Positions 23,381 through 34,837 of a DNA stretch of 64,000 nt are shown one piece after another (position 1 is the first letter of the stretch; each line of letters starts with the position of its first letter). The position numbers and the translations under genes are program-made. Origin of the DNA: Prostheceraeus crozeri (lineage: Eukaryota; Platyhelminthes; Polycladida; Euryleptidae); contig CAJQUW010005707.1 of NCBI GenBank assembly GCA_907163375.1, forward strand, positions 1 through 64,000, in the 5' to 3' direction. Below the pieces are notes generated by a model. The model was not told the DNA's origin, did no database searches, and saw only the letters and a program-made list of their open reading frames with translations.

Positions 23381-24984
23381 GATTGACAGATTTCGCGATT
23401 TCTATGCAGCATACATTGTGCTTACCGGCACTGTGGAGAAGTAAGAGTTCCCGATGAAGCGTACGATGCTGATTTTCATCCAAATTGATCTTCTATCCGG
23501 TAACAAGACAAATATTCGTACTTTGATGATACATTTTGTACACATATGAAAATGAGTAAGCAGCTAAAAACGAGTAATAACATACCGGTATTAAATATCG
23601 TGGAATAATTTTACGATAGGTTAGCGAACACATGATTCTTACAAAATTCATTATGCGATTCCTGAAACTCTATTTGAGATCGAGTGCGGCTTAAAACTAG
23701 ATGCGTAGGTAAATAATTGTCTATGGAGTAGTACTTCATCAGCATCGACGTGTCCTCAGTGCCGTCAAGCTAACTGTGGAAATCTCGTTGCTATCATTAC
23801 GTAGAGCCCAGCTGATGCTACAATCAGAATCCTCGAGCAAAAACAGCCGTGAATTCAGTAATGAATAAGAGTATTCAAGGAAATTATTTATGTGCTTCCA
23901 AATGGTTGTGTCCTTGAACATCATTCCCTGCAAAACGGAAAAACAACAAAAATTGATAAATTTTCCTCATGTTTTGTACCTAAGCTTCTTTACCGTCGCC
24001 AGCCTTCAGCAATACTGTACAGTTTTGTGAGCAGCTTTGAATAATGATTTGAAGAATAATTTTCAAGAAACGGTTCGCAATATTTGTGTCATAAATATCA
24101 TTCTCTTAAATAGTTGCAATGCTGTTTTAGCTGACTAGAAAAAAAACTTGCTACAACGTTGCCAAAACCGGCCCGAAACTACATGTTCTTGTAATCGATT
24201 GGAACAGTTATAAAATTATAACAAATATCATATCAGACACGTATTTCTGTTTTTCTAAATGTGTCTTTCAAATCAATATTTCGATTTTTTCAAGTTATTA
24301 TTTTGATAATACAATTCTATAATATTTTTGAAATCAAGATTGACTGGGTGAATGATTTATGTCATCATCATTACTCAATTAGTACATAATAAACATTTTA
24401 GTATTTCTGTGATTTCAAGTTCTGAATTCTAGTGCTGCTCGGTTCAATACTCAGATTGGCACTTAAATAGGACTTCATGACTTACAGTGTAGATGCTAAC
24501 GTCATACTAAATTACTGAGGTTAACATGAGGTTAACAATTGTTTTACCGAGAAACTGAACAACTGATTTGCGAAGATATGCCACTGAACATTTTGGCATT
24601 GATATTGGCATTTGCCTGATATTGAGCGATTTGCAGTGAACTTCACAATCCTGTTCTGATTGCACTGAACTGTACATTTGCATCTGATATACCACATTGT
24701 CTACTACACAAGTCACCGACATAATAAGCAATTAAATGAGGGCCTAATTTTGATCTTCGCATTATTTCGGAAAAATTGAAATTCTGCTCAAACATACTCT
24801 TGATGGGTTAATGGAACGTACATGTCCCATGAAGGAATAAACTAATGAAATCACGTAATTGGTTTATTGCATTTGTAATACGCGCATTATTTATGAGAAA
24901 TAGCGACCAGATCATGTTCTAGAGTGAATGTTTGATCATGAAAATTTAGTTCCTTAAAAATAATGTAAATTCAATATTTGAATT
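23381..24984. other. no gene recognised
   Basis: AT-rich spacer between two DNA transposons. Minus-strand frames at 23739-23933 and 24507-24731 are short, with no family signal. Confidence 0.5.
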
Positions 24985-27672
24985 CTGGAGCTTGGTGCTA
25001 AAAGGGCCTATGTCCAATTTGATCGATTTTGAGATTTACACACCACTATGTAGTGTGACTTGATATGCAGCTTCTGTGTGATTATCATTCCCGAATGACC
25101 CAATCCTGCTTCACAAAATAAAATTTCCAAATGCCTATGTCCAAGCAACTGCAACAAGCTTTAGTGCTAAAAGGGCCTATGTCCTTGAAAATCTTATGTA
25201 AGTGCTATTACACTGCAGTGAGAGGCTATTATCGAAAACTATGTGTGTGGACAGCTCAGAAGCTTGTCGTCATTGTCAGAAGAAGCTTCGATTCCCCTTC
25301 TTTGCTCATCTTTGACGAATGGCTTTCTGTTGTGAGTTGCATGCATGGATATTTTCTACGCTTTGTCCATCATAGTATGTGAACTGACTGAGTGCCATTG
25401 TTTTGAACATCGTCGTAACTCGATAGTCGCTGTGCATTTAACTTGCAGTCGCCTACCATTATGAAGAGACGTCGAATATCGCTTGATAATATCGTCGAAT
25501 TGTGTGTCCATTCGTCGTCCGAAGACAATGAATCACTTGACTCTGATTCTGACAATACACTATCTCAGCCCGATCATCAAAGCCCTAATGAAATTCCCAC
25601 ATCACCAGTAACTGAGACCATTGGACGTCGAAGAAGTAGAAAGAGACTTCGGTGGCCTTCGACGTGGAGAAGAAACGTTATTAAGTCACAAAGAGCGCAA
25701 GGACTGAAGCATGTGAATCATAGTGGAAAGATCGTCATTGAGAAGACTATGGGCAGTCCATGTGGGGAAGCGTGTCGCATGAAATGTTATGAAGCAGTAA
25801 TTGAAGAAAACAGAGAAAATATTTTTAGTGACTTTTACGAACATTCCTCTGAGCAGCAAGACCAACTGTTGGCTAGCCTGATCGAGGAGACTACAAAGCT
25901 GCGAGAACGAATGAGAATCGATTCACATAATGCAAGCAGACGACGCTTTACAAGAAAATATTATCTTCTAGTTGAAGGTCAGCCAATTGAAGTTTGTCTG
26001 CCTATGTTCTGCGCTACTTTTGGAATATCACGGGAAAAGGCAAGGGTAATTTCTGATAGAAAGAGACTCAGTGGTAGCAGCAATATCATCCCAAAAAACA
26101 AGAGAGGCAGGCATGGTCAGCAGCCAAAAATCGCGGAAGTGGATCTTGACAATATTCGTGATCACATTAAGATGTTTCCAGCATACGAAAGTCATCACAG
26201 TCGTGAAAAATCTGCGAAAAAGTACCTGAACCCTCATCTATACATCGAGCATATGTATCGGCTTTATGAAGAACACTGTGAAGCAAAGAACATCCCACCA
26301 GAAAAAAGCCATCTTTATCGAAAAATCTTCGTCGAGGAGTTCAATTTATCATTTCACCCACCAGCTAGCGACACATGTGAAAAATGCGATGCATTTAAAG
26401 CTTCGTTAATTGATGCGACGAACGAAGAGAAGGTACAGATCGAACAGGCAAGGAGTGCACATCACGCGGAAGCAGAACTTGCCTACTCTTTGAAGCGCAA
26501 TTATAAAATTGAATCTTCGACTTCACAACATGTGGTGACAGCTTCATTCGATCTGCAAAAAGTTCTTCAGTGTCCCTTCATCCAAACGGGTATAGCCTTC
26601 TACAAGCGGCAACTGGCCGTGTATAATTTAACAGTTTATGAAACACACAACAACAAATCCCGGTCAATTTATTATATGTGGGACCAAACCATAGCTGGAC
26701 GGGGCTCACAAGAAATTGGATCGTGTCTACTAAGATACATTGACAGCCTTCCATCTTCAGTGAAAGATGTTCGCCTGTGGAGTGACAGCTGCGGAGGCCA
26801 AAATCGAAACATGCAAGTTTCTGAGATGCACATGAGTGCTGCAGCATCACGAGGGATAAAGATAACGCAGAGATTCCTTATTCCGGGCCACACACACACA
26901 TGGAGGCAGATACTATTCATGCCGCTATAGAAAGACAGAAAAAGGCCACCAATTCAATTATCGAGATACCAAGAGACTGGTATAATATTGTACGTAGCAT
27001 TCCCCGGAAACCAAGAATCCAAGTTGTTGAAATGCATCAGGATCATTTCAAAAATTCGAAGAATCTGTTCCAAGGTCCCCTTGTGAAAAGGAAGCATGAC
27101 ATTGAAGGAAAACCAGTAAACTGGCTGACTGTGAGGGAGTTGCAGTACAACTCAGAAGCAGGTATCTTTACTTACCGCTCGTCCTTCGACTCTGAATCTG
27201 CTCCATGTGCAGTGGATTTTCGTATAAAGGCCAAAGGAAGACCACTATTATGGAATTTGGAATCGCTTTACAATGAACAAAGACCTGTCCCCCCAAACGT
27301 CTTGACTGACCTCCAAGATCTTCTACCATATATTTCTCGTTCATCGCAGTACTTCTATCAAAATCTGACTACAGGGGGAGCAGTGGATGAATAGTAATAC
27401 TTCGCCAACTGACCCATCTTTAGTGCTAAAATGGCGTAAGTCCAGGATTTTCACTACAATCAACTTTTTGATACATCGTATTTCCGCTGAATAAAGAGAA
27501 CATTTGTTTACAAACGATAGTTTTATATCATAAATATGCCAAGGTACATAAACGATGGCATTTATATTGGAGTTTTGTCTCTACCTAATTTTCAGAGACA
27601 ATCTAAATCTTATATTCCTATTTACGGGAACCAGTGTTTTTGGACATAGGTCCTTTTAGCACCAAGCTCCAG
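24985..27672 (+). mobile_element. Sola-like DDE transposon, 2.7 kb, with terminal repeats
   Basis: The terminal inverted repeats start CTGGAGCTTGGTGCTAAAAG at both ends, each flanked by AATT. They match over 32 bp with one difference, so a 4-bp AATT target duplication is likely. The motif TAGTGCTAAAAGGGCC followed by TATGTCC recurs inside at 25162-25184, and in a decayed form at 27421-27443; such subterminal copies are candidate transposase-binding sites. A 4-bp AT-rich duplication and the encoded protein fit the Sola superfamily as I know it, but that assignment is from memory. Confidence 0.75.
25461..27394 (+). pseudogene. Sola-like DDE transposase with a single frameshift
   Basis: About 650 residues in two frames. 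From ATG 25461: an acidic N-terminus, a cysteine-rich segment CGEACRMKCYEAV (about 106), a basic RRRFTRKYY region, and a CEKC pair (about 312). The catalytic core has Asp 364 in ASFDLQKV and Asp 442 in WSDSCGGQNRN. It then reaches GHT at about 484 and runs out of frame. The MEADTIHAAIERQ segment with the likely catalytic Glu resumes in another frame at 26900, and the protein ends at 27394. The break lies in a (CA)6 run at 26889-26900. Removing one CA restores a GHTH-MEAD reading typical of relatives, so this looks like a replication-slippage mutation in an otherwise intact copy. The spacing D-77-D-about 40-E fits a DDE nuclease. No other stop is seen. Confidence 0.8.
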
Positions 27673-27959
27673 AATTTAAGTTACACATATTTTTTGAATT
27701 TCAATTTAAAATTGTACTGCATTTTACAGCAGTGACTTACCCTAAACCTTCCTTAAGTTTCCTATTAGCGTTTGCATTAAATCACACATTATATAGCGCT
27801 AACATATTTAAGCTCACTTAACGTAAGATGCTTATCACATGTGTTGTCCCACATTCCTTTAGAGCTAAGCACATAATTCCTCGTTGCGATATTCAAAGAA
27901 TTTTGTACTGAGAATGTATAAGTTAAAGGACATCTTTCCAGGGTCCTTATCTGGAAAGT

Positions 27960-28562
27960 TATTTGTTTATCTGCTTTGGTTTGCTAGAAGTGTGATTTAT
28001 TCGAAATCGACGGCAGATCGAGGAATCTATTAAGTGGGCAAAAAGGAATTCCCAATATGTTACAGAGATAGGTTAAAAAAGTAGTGCGTCGCTTGCGGAT
28101 TGCTCTGAATTCTATCAAAGTGCTTCGATTGCCACAATTCTTTCAAAGTCGAAGAATTCAGATGACTGCGCACAAGTTTTCTCGATAATTTTTGCCCTTC
28201 CGATCATAATTAGAAAAAACGGCAGGCGTACGAAAATTAGTTCACTTGATGATTCCACCATAGTCTCCTCAGCAGTCCTCACTGCATAGTGCATTCACCA
28301 AATCGAATGTTAGTCCGACAGCGATGTGTGTGTTTGGTGTGTACGAAGTGATATTACAGCACGCACGCCTCTCTCACTAGCTCTGATGTCCTCTGCTGAC
28401 AGCTTATTGTTTGCCATTTCCAATAGTAAGCGATGCACGAATTATCCATTTCAGAAGGAGCAAGTTGTCTAATTCTGTGATGTGCCATTTCGATATTAAG
28501 GCTACATACAATCCTTCCATTCTAGGAAACCGAAGACGTGCACAGATGAATCTAATTCTATG
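27960..28562 (-). mobile_element. hAT-type MITE family C, copy 1
   Basis: This matches, in reverse, the copies at 38859 and 40757. Landmarks are CATAGAATTAGATTCATCTG at the 28562 end, GCTTGCGGATT near 28095, and TTTGCTAGAAGTGTGATTT near 27985. The 27960 end is eroded, so no target duplication could be found. Confidence 0.75.
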
Positions 28563-29263
28563 ACTGCAGATGATCACGATAGGATTTATAGATCTATATT
28601 TGCAAAACTCCGTGCTCATATTGAAAGTGGAAATATTGTGTATAAAAAGTGGTTGAGACATTACCTTTCAATGATTAAGAAATTACTAACGACTTATGTG
28701 CCCAGGCTCTACAGACGTCATAACATAGGCTTTGTAAAAGGAGCACAACAAAAATGCGAAATATTTTAGAGATAGGAAAGACCCAAGTAAATTGTAGAAT
28801 TTATCTATAATTGCTAATTAGTGCAATATAATTCTGCTACTATCCGGCAGTGAGTGAATGATTTACAGAATAAAATTTGAAATTCACATCAAGAAATATG
28901 CAAAAAAAGATATACAAAGCATATGGCAAGAGAAGGAACTATGCGGCAGGTAGTAAAGAGGTTACATAATACCAATAGATTTTATAGTAAATGACCTGAC
29001 AAGAAGATTGCTGTGGAATAATAAATTCATTGAAAGAGAAAATCTCTATAAATGTCAAATTCGTGTCTTGAGTTGATCTTTGTTTGTAACTTGATAATGT
29101 AATATGTTCCTCTCAAACGAAGGTTGGTTGAATCATTATCAAATGACAAATGTTGCTATTCTTTTCCTAGAGATGATAGAGATGCAGGTGTTTGAATACG
29201 GATGAGTTGATATTGTTGGTGTGTTCACGACAGCAGATGTGTAAATGTCTAACGATGCTGCCT
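28563..29263. other. no gene recognised
   Basis: AT-rich spacer. I see no supported feature. Confidence 0.5.
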
Positions 29264-29697
29264 CACTAGGTGACATGCCACGCGTAATTCAAGCGTAATT
29301 ACGGAGCACCCCAAACATCTATGGTTAAAGACATTCTATTCTTCTACCCGCGTACATACGCGGTGCACTAAGAGTCAGAAATCACTTGATCTGATGCTGT
29401 TAAAACATGGGAAATGTTTATGAACACGCGCGGGCGAGCGTTTATAGTTTGCGCGTCGTCTACGGTTGTCTGCGTTGCCGCTTGAACCACGGATGAACCG
29501 CTAAGCATGTTCTGTCTTCCCTGAGCATGAAATTGAGGTCCTATCACATTTTTTAGCCTCTGATACATGCAGACACATGAGACGCAAAGTCTATATAACA
29601 GGACTGCCGACAGATGTTGCAGCAATGTCCCGCATAGCCACGGATGTTTAGGGTCATGTGTAATTACGCGTGATTGAGGGTAGCATGTCACCTAGTG
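29264..29697. mobile_element. 434-bp inverted-repeat element, unclassified
   Basis: Both ends start CACTAGGTGACATG and remain alike for about 60 bp, including GCGTAATTAC and AAACATC blocks. The interior is GC-richer than its surroundings and contains a small perfect palindrome CCGCGTACATACGCGG (29348-29363). The CACTA tip suggests an EnSpm relative, but no target duplication is evident. It carries no coding sequence. Confidence 0.6.
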
Positions 29698-30857
29698 CAA
29701 TATCAGATTGTTTGCACTTGTCACATGTCATTTGATATACACCGAAGCACATTTTGTTGTTTCTGATGGTTTACTTGGCTCCTCCCAATCTCTGAAAAAA
29801 TAAAATGACTATTATAGAAGGAATATTACCAAAAATGCGATAGATGGGCTGACTCGTCTCTCGTGCATTAAGTTGAGGAGAGAAGAACATTGACACGTGT
29901 TTGAAGAGCTGTAAAAACAAAAATGGTTACATTTGCTTTATTTTCATCTTTGGTATTTATGACCCTTCAAATGTTGAAAAAAATGAGATTTCCCATTCAC
30001 CAACCTACCGTCTATTACCTTGATCAAATGTTGTAAAGTGTAACGAACAACTAGAAAAAAACACTCTCACTCAGAAAAACGATTTGAAACTTTCCCTTTC
30101 AAAAGAAACAGCTTTGAAAGAATAGGGGTAAATTCAAGTTGTGTTGATTCAACTCAATCGAATTTTAGCAGAAAGTCATTCATTATAGAGTCATTAACAC
30201 AGAACAAATAATTCGTTGAAAAGAGAGCTGTCAGAGTTCAAATCAATTTCCATTTTTACAATGAAGTTTCCTGAGCGTGAAATTGCACTGCACATTTTTA
30301 TCAGTAAGTTCTCATGTTTCTCATCCAAGAGCCTTTAAACTGCAACTATCGCATCATGGTATTTGTCAAACATACCAGACGTTATTAGATGCAATATAAA
30401 TATAATGACGGAGAATTTATGGAACGTATTCAACTTTGCACAATTCTACTGAAGTGTCGGCCTTTGTGTAAACCATCCGACAGCTGTTCAGAGCTTGTTT
30501 TCCTATCATTAACACGATAAAGATGAGAATTACATACCACAAGCAAGGAGAAAGAATTTAACACAACTATCTGCGGAATTTAGTTGTATGATCTTCGCTG
30601 AATACTGGCTCACAGTAACGCCACATTGGAATGAGTAAACATAATCGGCTTGGATATCTATGTACAACGAATCACAGCAATCGGTGTATTCGAATACAGA
30701 ATGAACCGAAGAATGTTGAGAGATGACATCACGTAGGCATCATTAACGCCTTGTAGAACTTTTCTTGTAAGGTGTTCGCTTAGGAATTTCTCTATAGTAC
30801 CGTTTGTCTACGTCAGTTATTTATAGTCAAAATCAAAAGATTTTTTGTGAGCTTGCG
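29698..30857. other. no gene recognised
   Basis: AT-rich spacer. I see no supported feature. Confidence 0.5.
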
Positions 30858-30865
30858 GCTGAAAT

Positions 30866-31534
30866 CATAGAGTAGGGATATATAGGTAGAGTGTCAAATC
30901 ACAAAAGTATCTGTATACAGTGAAAATTTTTATATGAAAAGATTCAGCTTCTTGCGGAGATAGCGTTCCGGTGGTCCAAAAATTATTTGAGCAGTTCTAA
31001 AAAAAGTCAAGATTTTCCCAATTTTTACTATCGAGATGACTCTTCTATATAAGTAGTATGCAACAAGTTGAATATCAAAATTTGCTAATAAGCATCCTAA
31101 CTAAGCGGAAATTAAGCTGATTATCAAAGGAGTTTCATAAGAATTTTTATGATCCGTGTTATAATGGAGGTCTTCATGAATAAGTCGACATCTTATTGTG
31201 CTGTCGTGGCCAAAATTTCAAGTTTTTTTTAATTCATGAAAGCAATAGCAGGTCATTGAGTTCCCAATTTAACAAATATTGCCTCTCCCAGGCTGTCATG
31301 ACACGGACAATCTGTAAAATAATATCATTTCCTTCTGCTTTGCTATCATGATCAGTCTATTCCGTTGTAATTTCTTCAAAACTGAATTATCTTTTCATAA
31401 ATGTGTGCATCTCACATTTTGAAGCAATTCCGACTGTATCTCCCTTGAGTTCATTCAATAAAATCGAAAGTGTAATCACCTTGGGGATTTAACAGATACA
31501 GAGTTACCACTCTACCTAATATATTTACTCTATG
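30866..31534 (-). mobile_element. hAT-type MITE family A, copy 2, perfect 8-bp target duplication
   Basis: The ends CATAGAGTAGGGATATATAG and, in reverse complement, CATAGAGTAAATATATTAGG are flanked on both sides by GCTGAAAT (30858-30865, 31535-31542). The body is a reverse-oriented, roughly colinear copy of the 5247-5884 sequence, for example TGTCATGACA and the TTGGAC / GTCCAAAA region. No reading frame of note. Confidence 0.85.
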
Positions 31535-31711
31535 GCTGAAATAAACAAAAAACATCAAAAATGTGATATAAAGCCCTGACGATGACTTGGAGGAGTGTTG
31601 ACGTCATTCCAAATGTTAACGTCATTGAGTAAATATGGTAGAGTGGTAACTCCGCATTTAGTAAATCCCCAATGTGTATACACTTTCCATTTTATTGAAT
31701 GAACTCGAGGT

Positions 31712-32131
31712 TGTGGTGATTTTGTATCACATACATTCATAATGAAAATATTGTATTATTTGAGTTGATGTCCTTCATGCATCTGTTCTGTGTTTAGTCT
31801 CTGTAAATATCTGTGTGTATCAGCCTGAGAGTCATTTGTATATACGCCAACACTCTGTGTTTTATTGTTATTAGTTGAAGACGATTTGATTTCATCAATG
31901 AACCTTGACTTTGTTGTTTGTCTTGTCTTAGGTCATGACTGTTGACCAATGGGAAGCCGTTGACTGGCTATTAGTTGGCATACCGCGATTTTTAAAAAGT
32001 ACACACATTTCTTGTAGCCGATAAATTCTGGTTTTCCCTAAAACTGAATTGGGAATATGATATTTTTGAGTTGGAAAGAGCCAGGAATTTTGAATTGAAA
32101 ATAAAACAGCTTGTCGCCACAAGGCGAATGC
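31712..32131. other. insert in family A copy 3, with an exon-like segment
   Basis: Copies 1 and 2 lack this roughly 420 bp. On the plus strand it holds a pyrimidine-rich stretch ending TTGTCTTGTCTTAG at 31931. This is followed by an open segment reading VMTVDQWEAVDWLLVGIPRF before a stop, which looks like a splice acceptor and exon start. I recognise no family and see no terminal repeats. Confidence 0.35.
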
Positions 32132-32596
32132 AATTGGGTATTGTTACCAAATGTGAGAAATGTAAATTTCTTCAGTTTTGAAGAAATTATCGCGGAATTA
32201 AATGATCATGATAGTAATGCAGAAGGAATGATTGTATTATACAGATTCTCAGTGTCATGACAGGCTTGGAGAGGTAATGTTTGTTAAATTAGCAATTCGA
32301 TAGGTTCCTTTTACTTTCATGCTCATCCTCTAGAGAATTTTTTTCAGCGTGATCATATCACAGGCAACCTGTCACTGGCAGAACAAAATCACATAATCAA
32401 AGACAATGATTTCAATTGACTTTGAAAGATGTAAATGGGTCCACATCACTATTCAGATTCAAGAAATGAAACATGAATTTAGTGTGTCATAAAATCATGC
32501 CGGTGAAAATTGAATTAAAAACGTGAAATTTCATGCAAGAGGGCACGAATAATATCTCGACTTTTTCATGAAGATTTCCATTATAATATAGTTCAT

Positions 32597-32895
32597 GCTC
32601 ACCTTGCTCACCACCTTGTCCCTATTTCCCCGCGTATCCAGGGTAGGTCGTCCCTTTTTTCTTTTCCTTCCGGTTGTGGTTGAGGGAGGGGACTTTTGTT
32701 CATCCTTTTGGTTTTGTCGCTGTCCAGGTCTTCAGGTCTTCTTCGGGGCTTCGGCGGCCTTCACCTCTTCCGTGATGCTGTCTTAGGCGATTTCTAAGGG
32801 GCGACGGCTCTCTCCGCGACGTTTGCACGCCTTGACCATTGCATACCTTCTGCTCTTGCCACTTCTTGAATAGGGGCTATTCATTTTCAGATCTT
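32597..32895. other. GC-rich insert in family A copy 3
   Basis: About 300 bp of pyrimidine-rich, GC-rich sequence (for example TTTCCCCGCGTATCCAGGG, CTTCGGGGCTTCGGCGGCC) stands out sharply from the AT-rich host element and is absent from copies 1 and 2. It could be part of a retroelement. No coding or terminal structure recognised. Confidence 0.45.
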
Positions 32896-33426
32896 TCTTA
32901 AGTATATGGTTCATGAAACTCCCTTGATAATCAGCTTGATTTCCGCTTAGCTAGAATGCTGATTAGAAAATATTCATTCCTTCTGATGTCCAACTTGTTT
33001 CATACTACTGATAAAGGGGCGCCATCTCGGTAGTATATAAATTAGCAAAATTTTGACTTTTTAAAATTGCTCAAATAATTTTTTGGACCACGAGAACGTA
33101 ATCTCAGTAAAAAACTATATCTTTTCATATAAAATTTTCACTGTATACGGATACTTTTTTGAGTCGACTTCTCAATCAGTCAAATTCAAAAGGTTCACAT
33201 TATGCGGTGAACATTCTTGTTTCGGGACGCTGTTGCACATGATGGCTTTCGTGCAGCATTGGTGTTGCAAAATGTGAGTTCGGGCGATGAATTGAAATTG
33301 AAACTAGGAAATTGCATGCAGTCACCGAGCGGACGATGGGGAACATCAGAGCTCAGGATAGGGAATGATGATCAGATGCTCTTCGCTAAATTAGTTGCTA
33401 GGATTGCAAATAGCCGGGTTCGTCTA

Positions 33427-34385
33427 CACTGTAAATCGCTGGATACGAAAATTACATACAAAGATATACCAAAATCACACACAATTTGAAACTAACATTT
33501 AATTCGAGATTCTCGTATGTTCACAGAGATCTGGTATGTTTTTCATACAAAATCTCACTTACTTTAGTATGTGATTGGCATGTAGTGATACGATCTATTC
33601 TACCTGTGATTGGCTGTTCTACGATGAGATGCGAATTGTTGGTATGTTTTATATACGAGACCCGATGCAAATTCGTCCTTATTCGTATGTGTTCCGTATG
33701 AAGAGCTTTAAGTCACATAGCAAAAAATATGTATATATTAAATAATACTGTCAAACAACTGTTTTCAATTATACCAGTCGTGAATATTCTTTGTTTGATA
33801 GAGTTATATATCGTTCTTACTTATCCACCAACCTTACCAATACGTTTAGTTATCTCTACTAGATGAACCAAGTTGATTAACATCAATTCATTCAACTGAT
33901 ATCTTTTGTGCAATCATGTTGACTTATATATCTCAAACATATCTATTTTTGCGTTCATGATTTATAATGTGTTTTTATTTCTGATTGATAATATGCTTAG
34001 TTTCAAAATTGCATAATGCATAATTTTTGATGGTTGAATACTTATTGATTATTCATGAAATGCCTTAGACTTACGTGTATTATAATCGAATTCAGTATTG
34101 TAAGTTTGACGCTTGAATGTCGTTATCTCACTACTTACAAAACAGTAGTAACATTAGTGTGATATTTATTGACAGAAGGCCTTAAATCAACATACTTTGG
34201 ACATGATTTATGCTTCCTTTTAACATTGTGCTGGTATGGCTTTAGTATGTAAAGCATACCACATTTAAAATGACATACGAAAAGCATACAAATATATACC
34301 AAGAGAATACAGAAATATACCAAAACTTTTGGTATATTTTGGTATGCATCCTTCGTATGTGATTGGTATTGAGCGATTTTCAGTG
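33427..34385. mobile_element. CACTA/EnSpm-like element 3, 959 bp, TA flanks
   Basis: The ends CACTGTAAATCGCT and, in reverse complement, CACTGAAAATCGCT (13 of 14 equal) lie between TA dinucleotides (33425-33426, 34386-34387). The subterminal regions are filled with GTATG or CATAC words: left 33440-33700, right about 34225-34370. This is the same architecture as the two larger elements but with a different repeat word. It is non-coding. Confidence 0.7.
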
Positions 34386-34837
34386 TAGGCACCCGCATTC
34401 TGGATCAGGATCCTAGATCTGGGTACCCGGATCCTATTATGAATACTGTACATTTTGCTGTTCATTTTAGCGATCTTCGCTGAACCAGTGTCAAGGCAGA
34501 TCTCAGAACAGATCTCGGATCTTGACACGGTGCAATCCCTGGCTAGCAGGAATGAAATGGAAATTCGCTGATTGCTTGTTCGTGGTAATTTCAGTTGTTG
34601 TATGAAAATTCAGTTTCAATTATAAATCTGTTTGAATGCCTGCTCATCTGCGGTCGAGTAGTCAGAGTAAATATATGAACTTCAAATTCCTCAGAATCCC
34701 GATGGAATGAAAGTATACAAATAACATGGTTCATACTCGCAAACACATCAGGGAAATATCTTTCCTCGTTGCCGAGCAAATATGCTCATTTCACATTCTG
34801 TCGTGCTGAGTGATTAGCAAGAATGCAGAGTGTACAT

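Larger units (their letters stand above)
31623..33172 (+). mobile_element. hAT-type MITE family A, copy 3, with nested inserts
   Basis: It starts CATTGAGTAAATATGGTAG at 31623 and follows copy 1 in order through the AATCCCCAATGTGTATACAC block, TGTCATGACAGGCTTGGAG, and TTTTTTGGACCAC to a decayed end near 33172. Three stretches absent from copies 1 and 2 interrupt it: about 31712-32131, 32323-32520 and 32597-32895. It is head-to-head with copy 2, 88 bp away. Confidence 0.7.
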
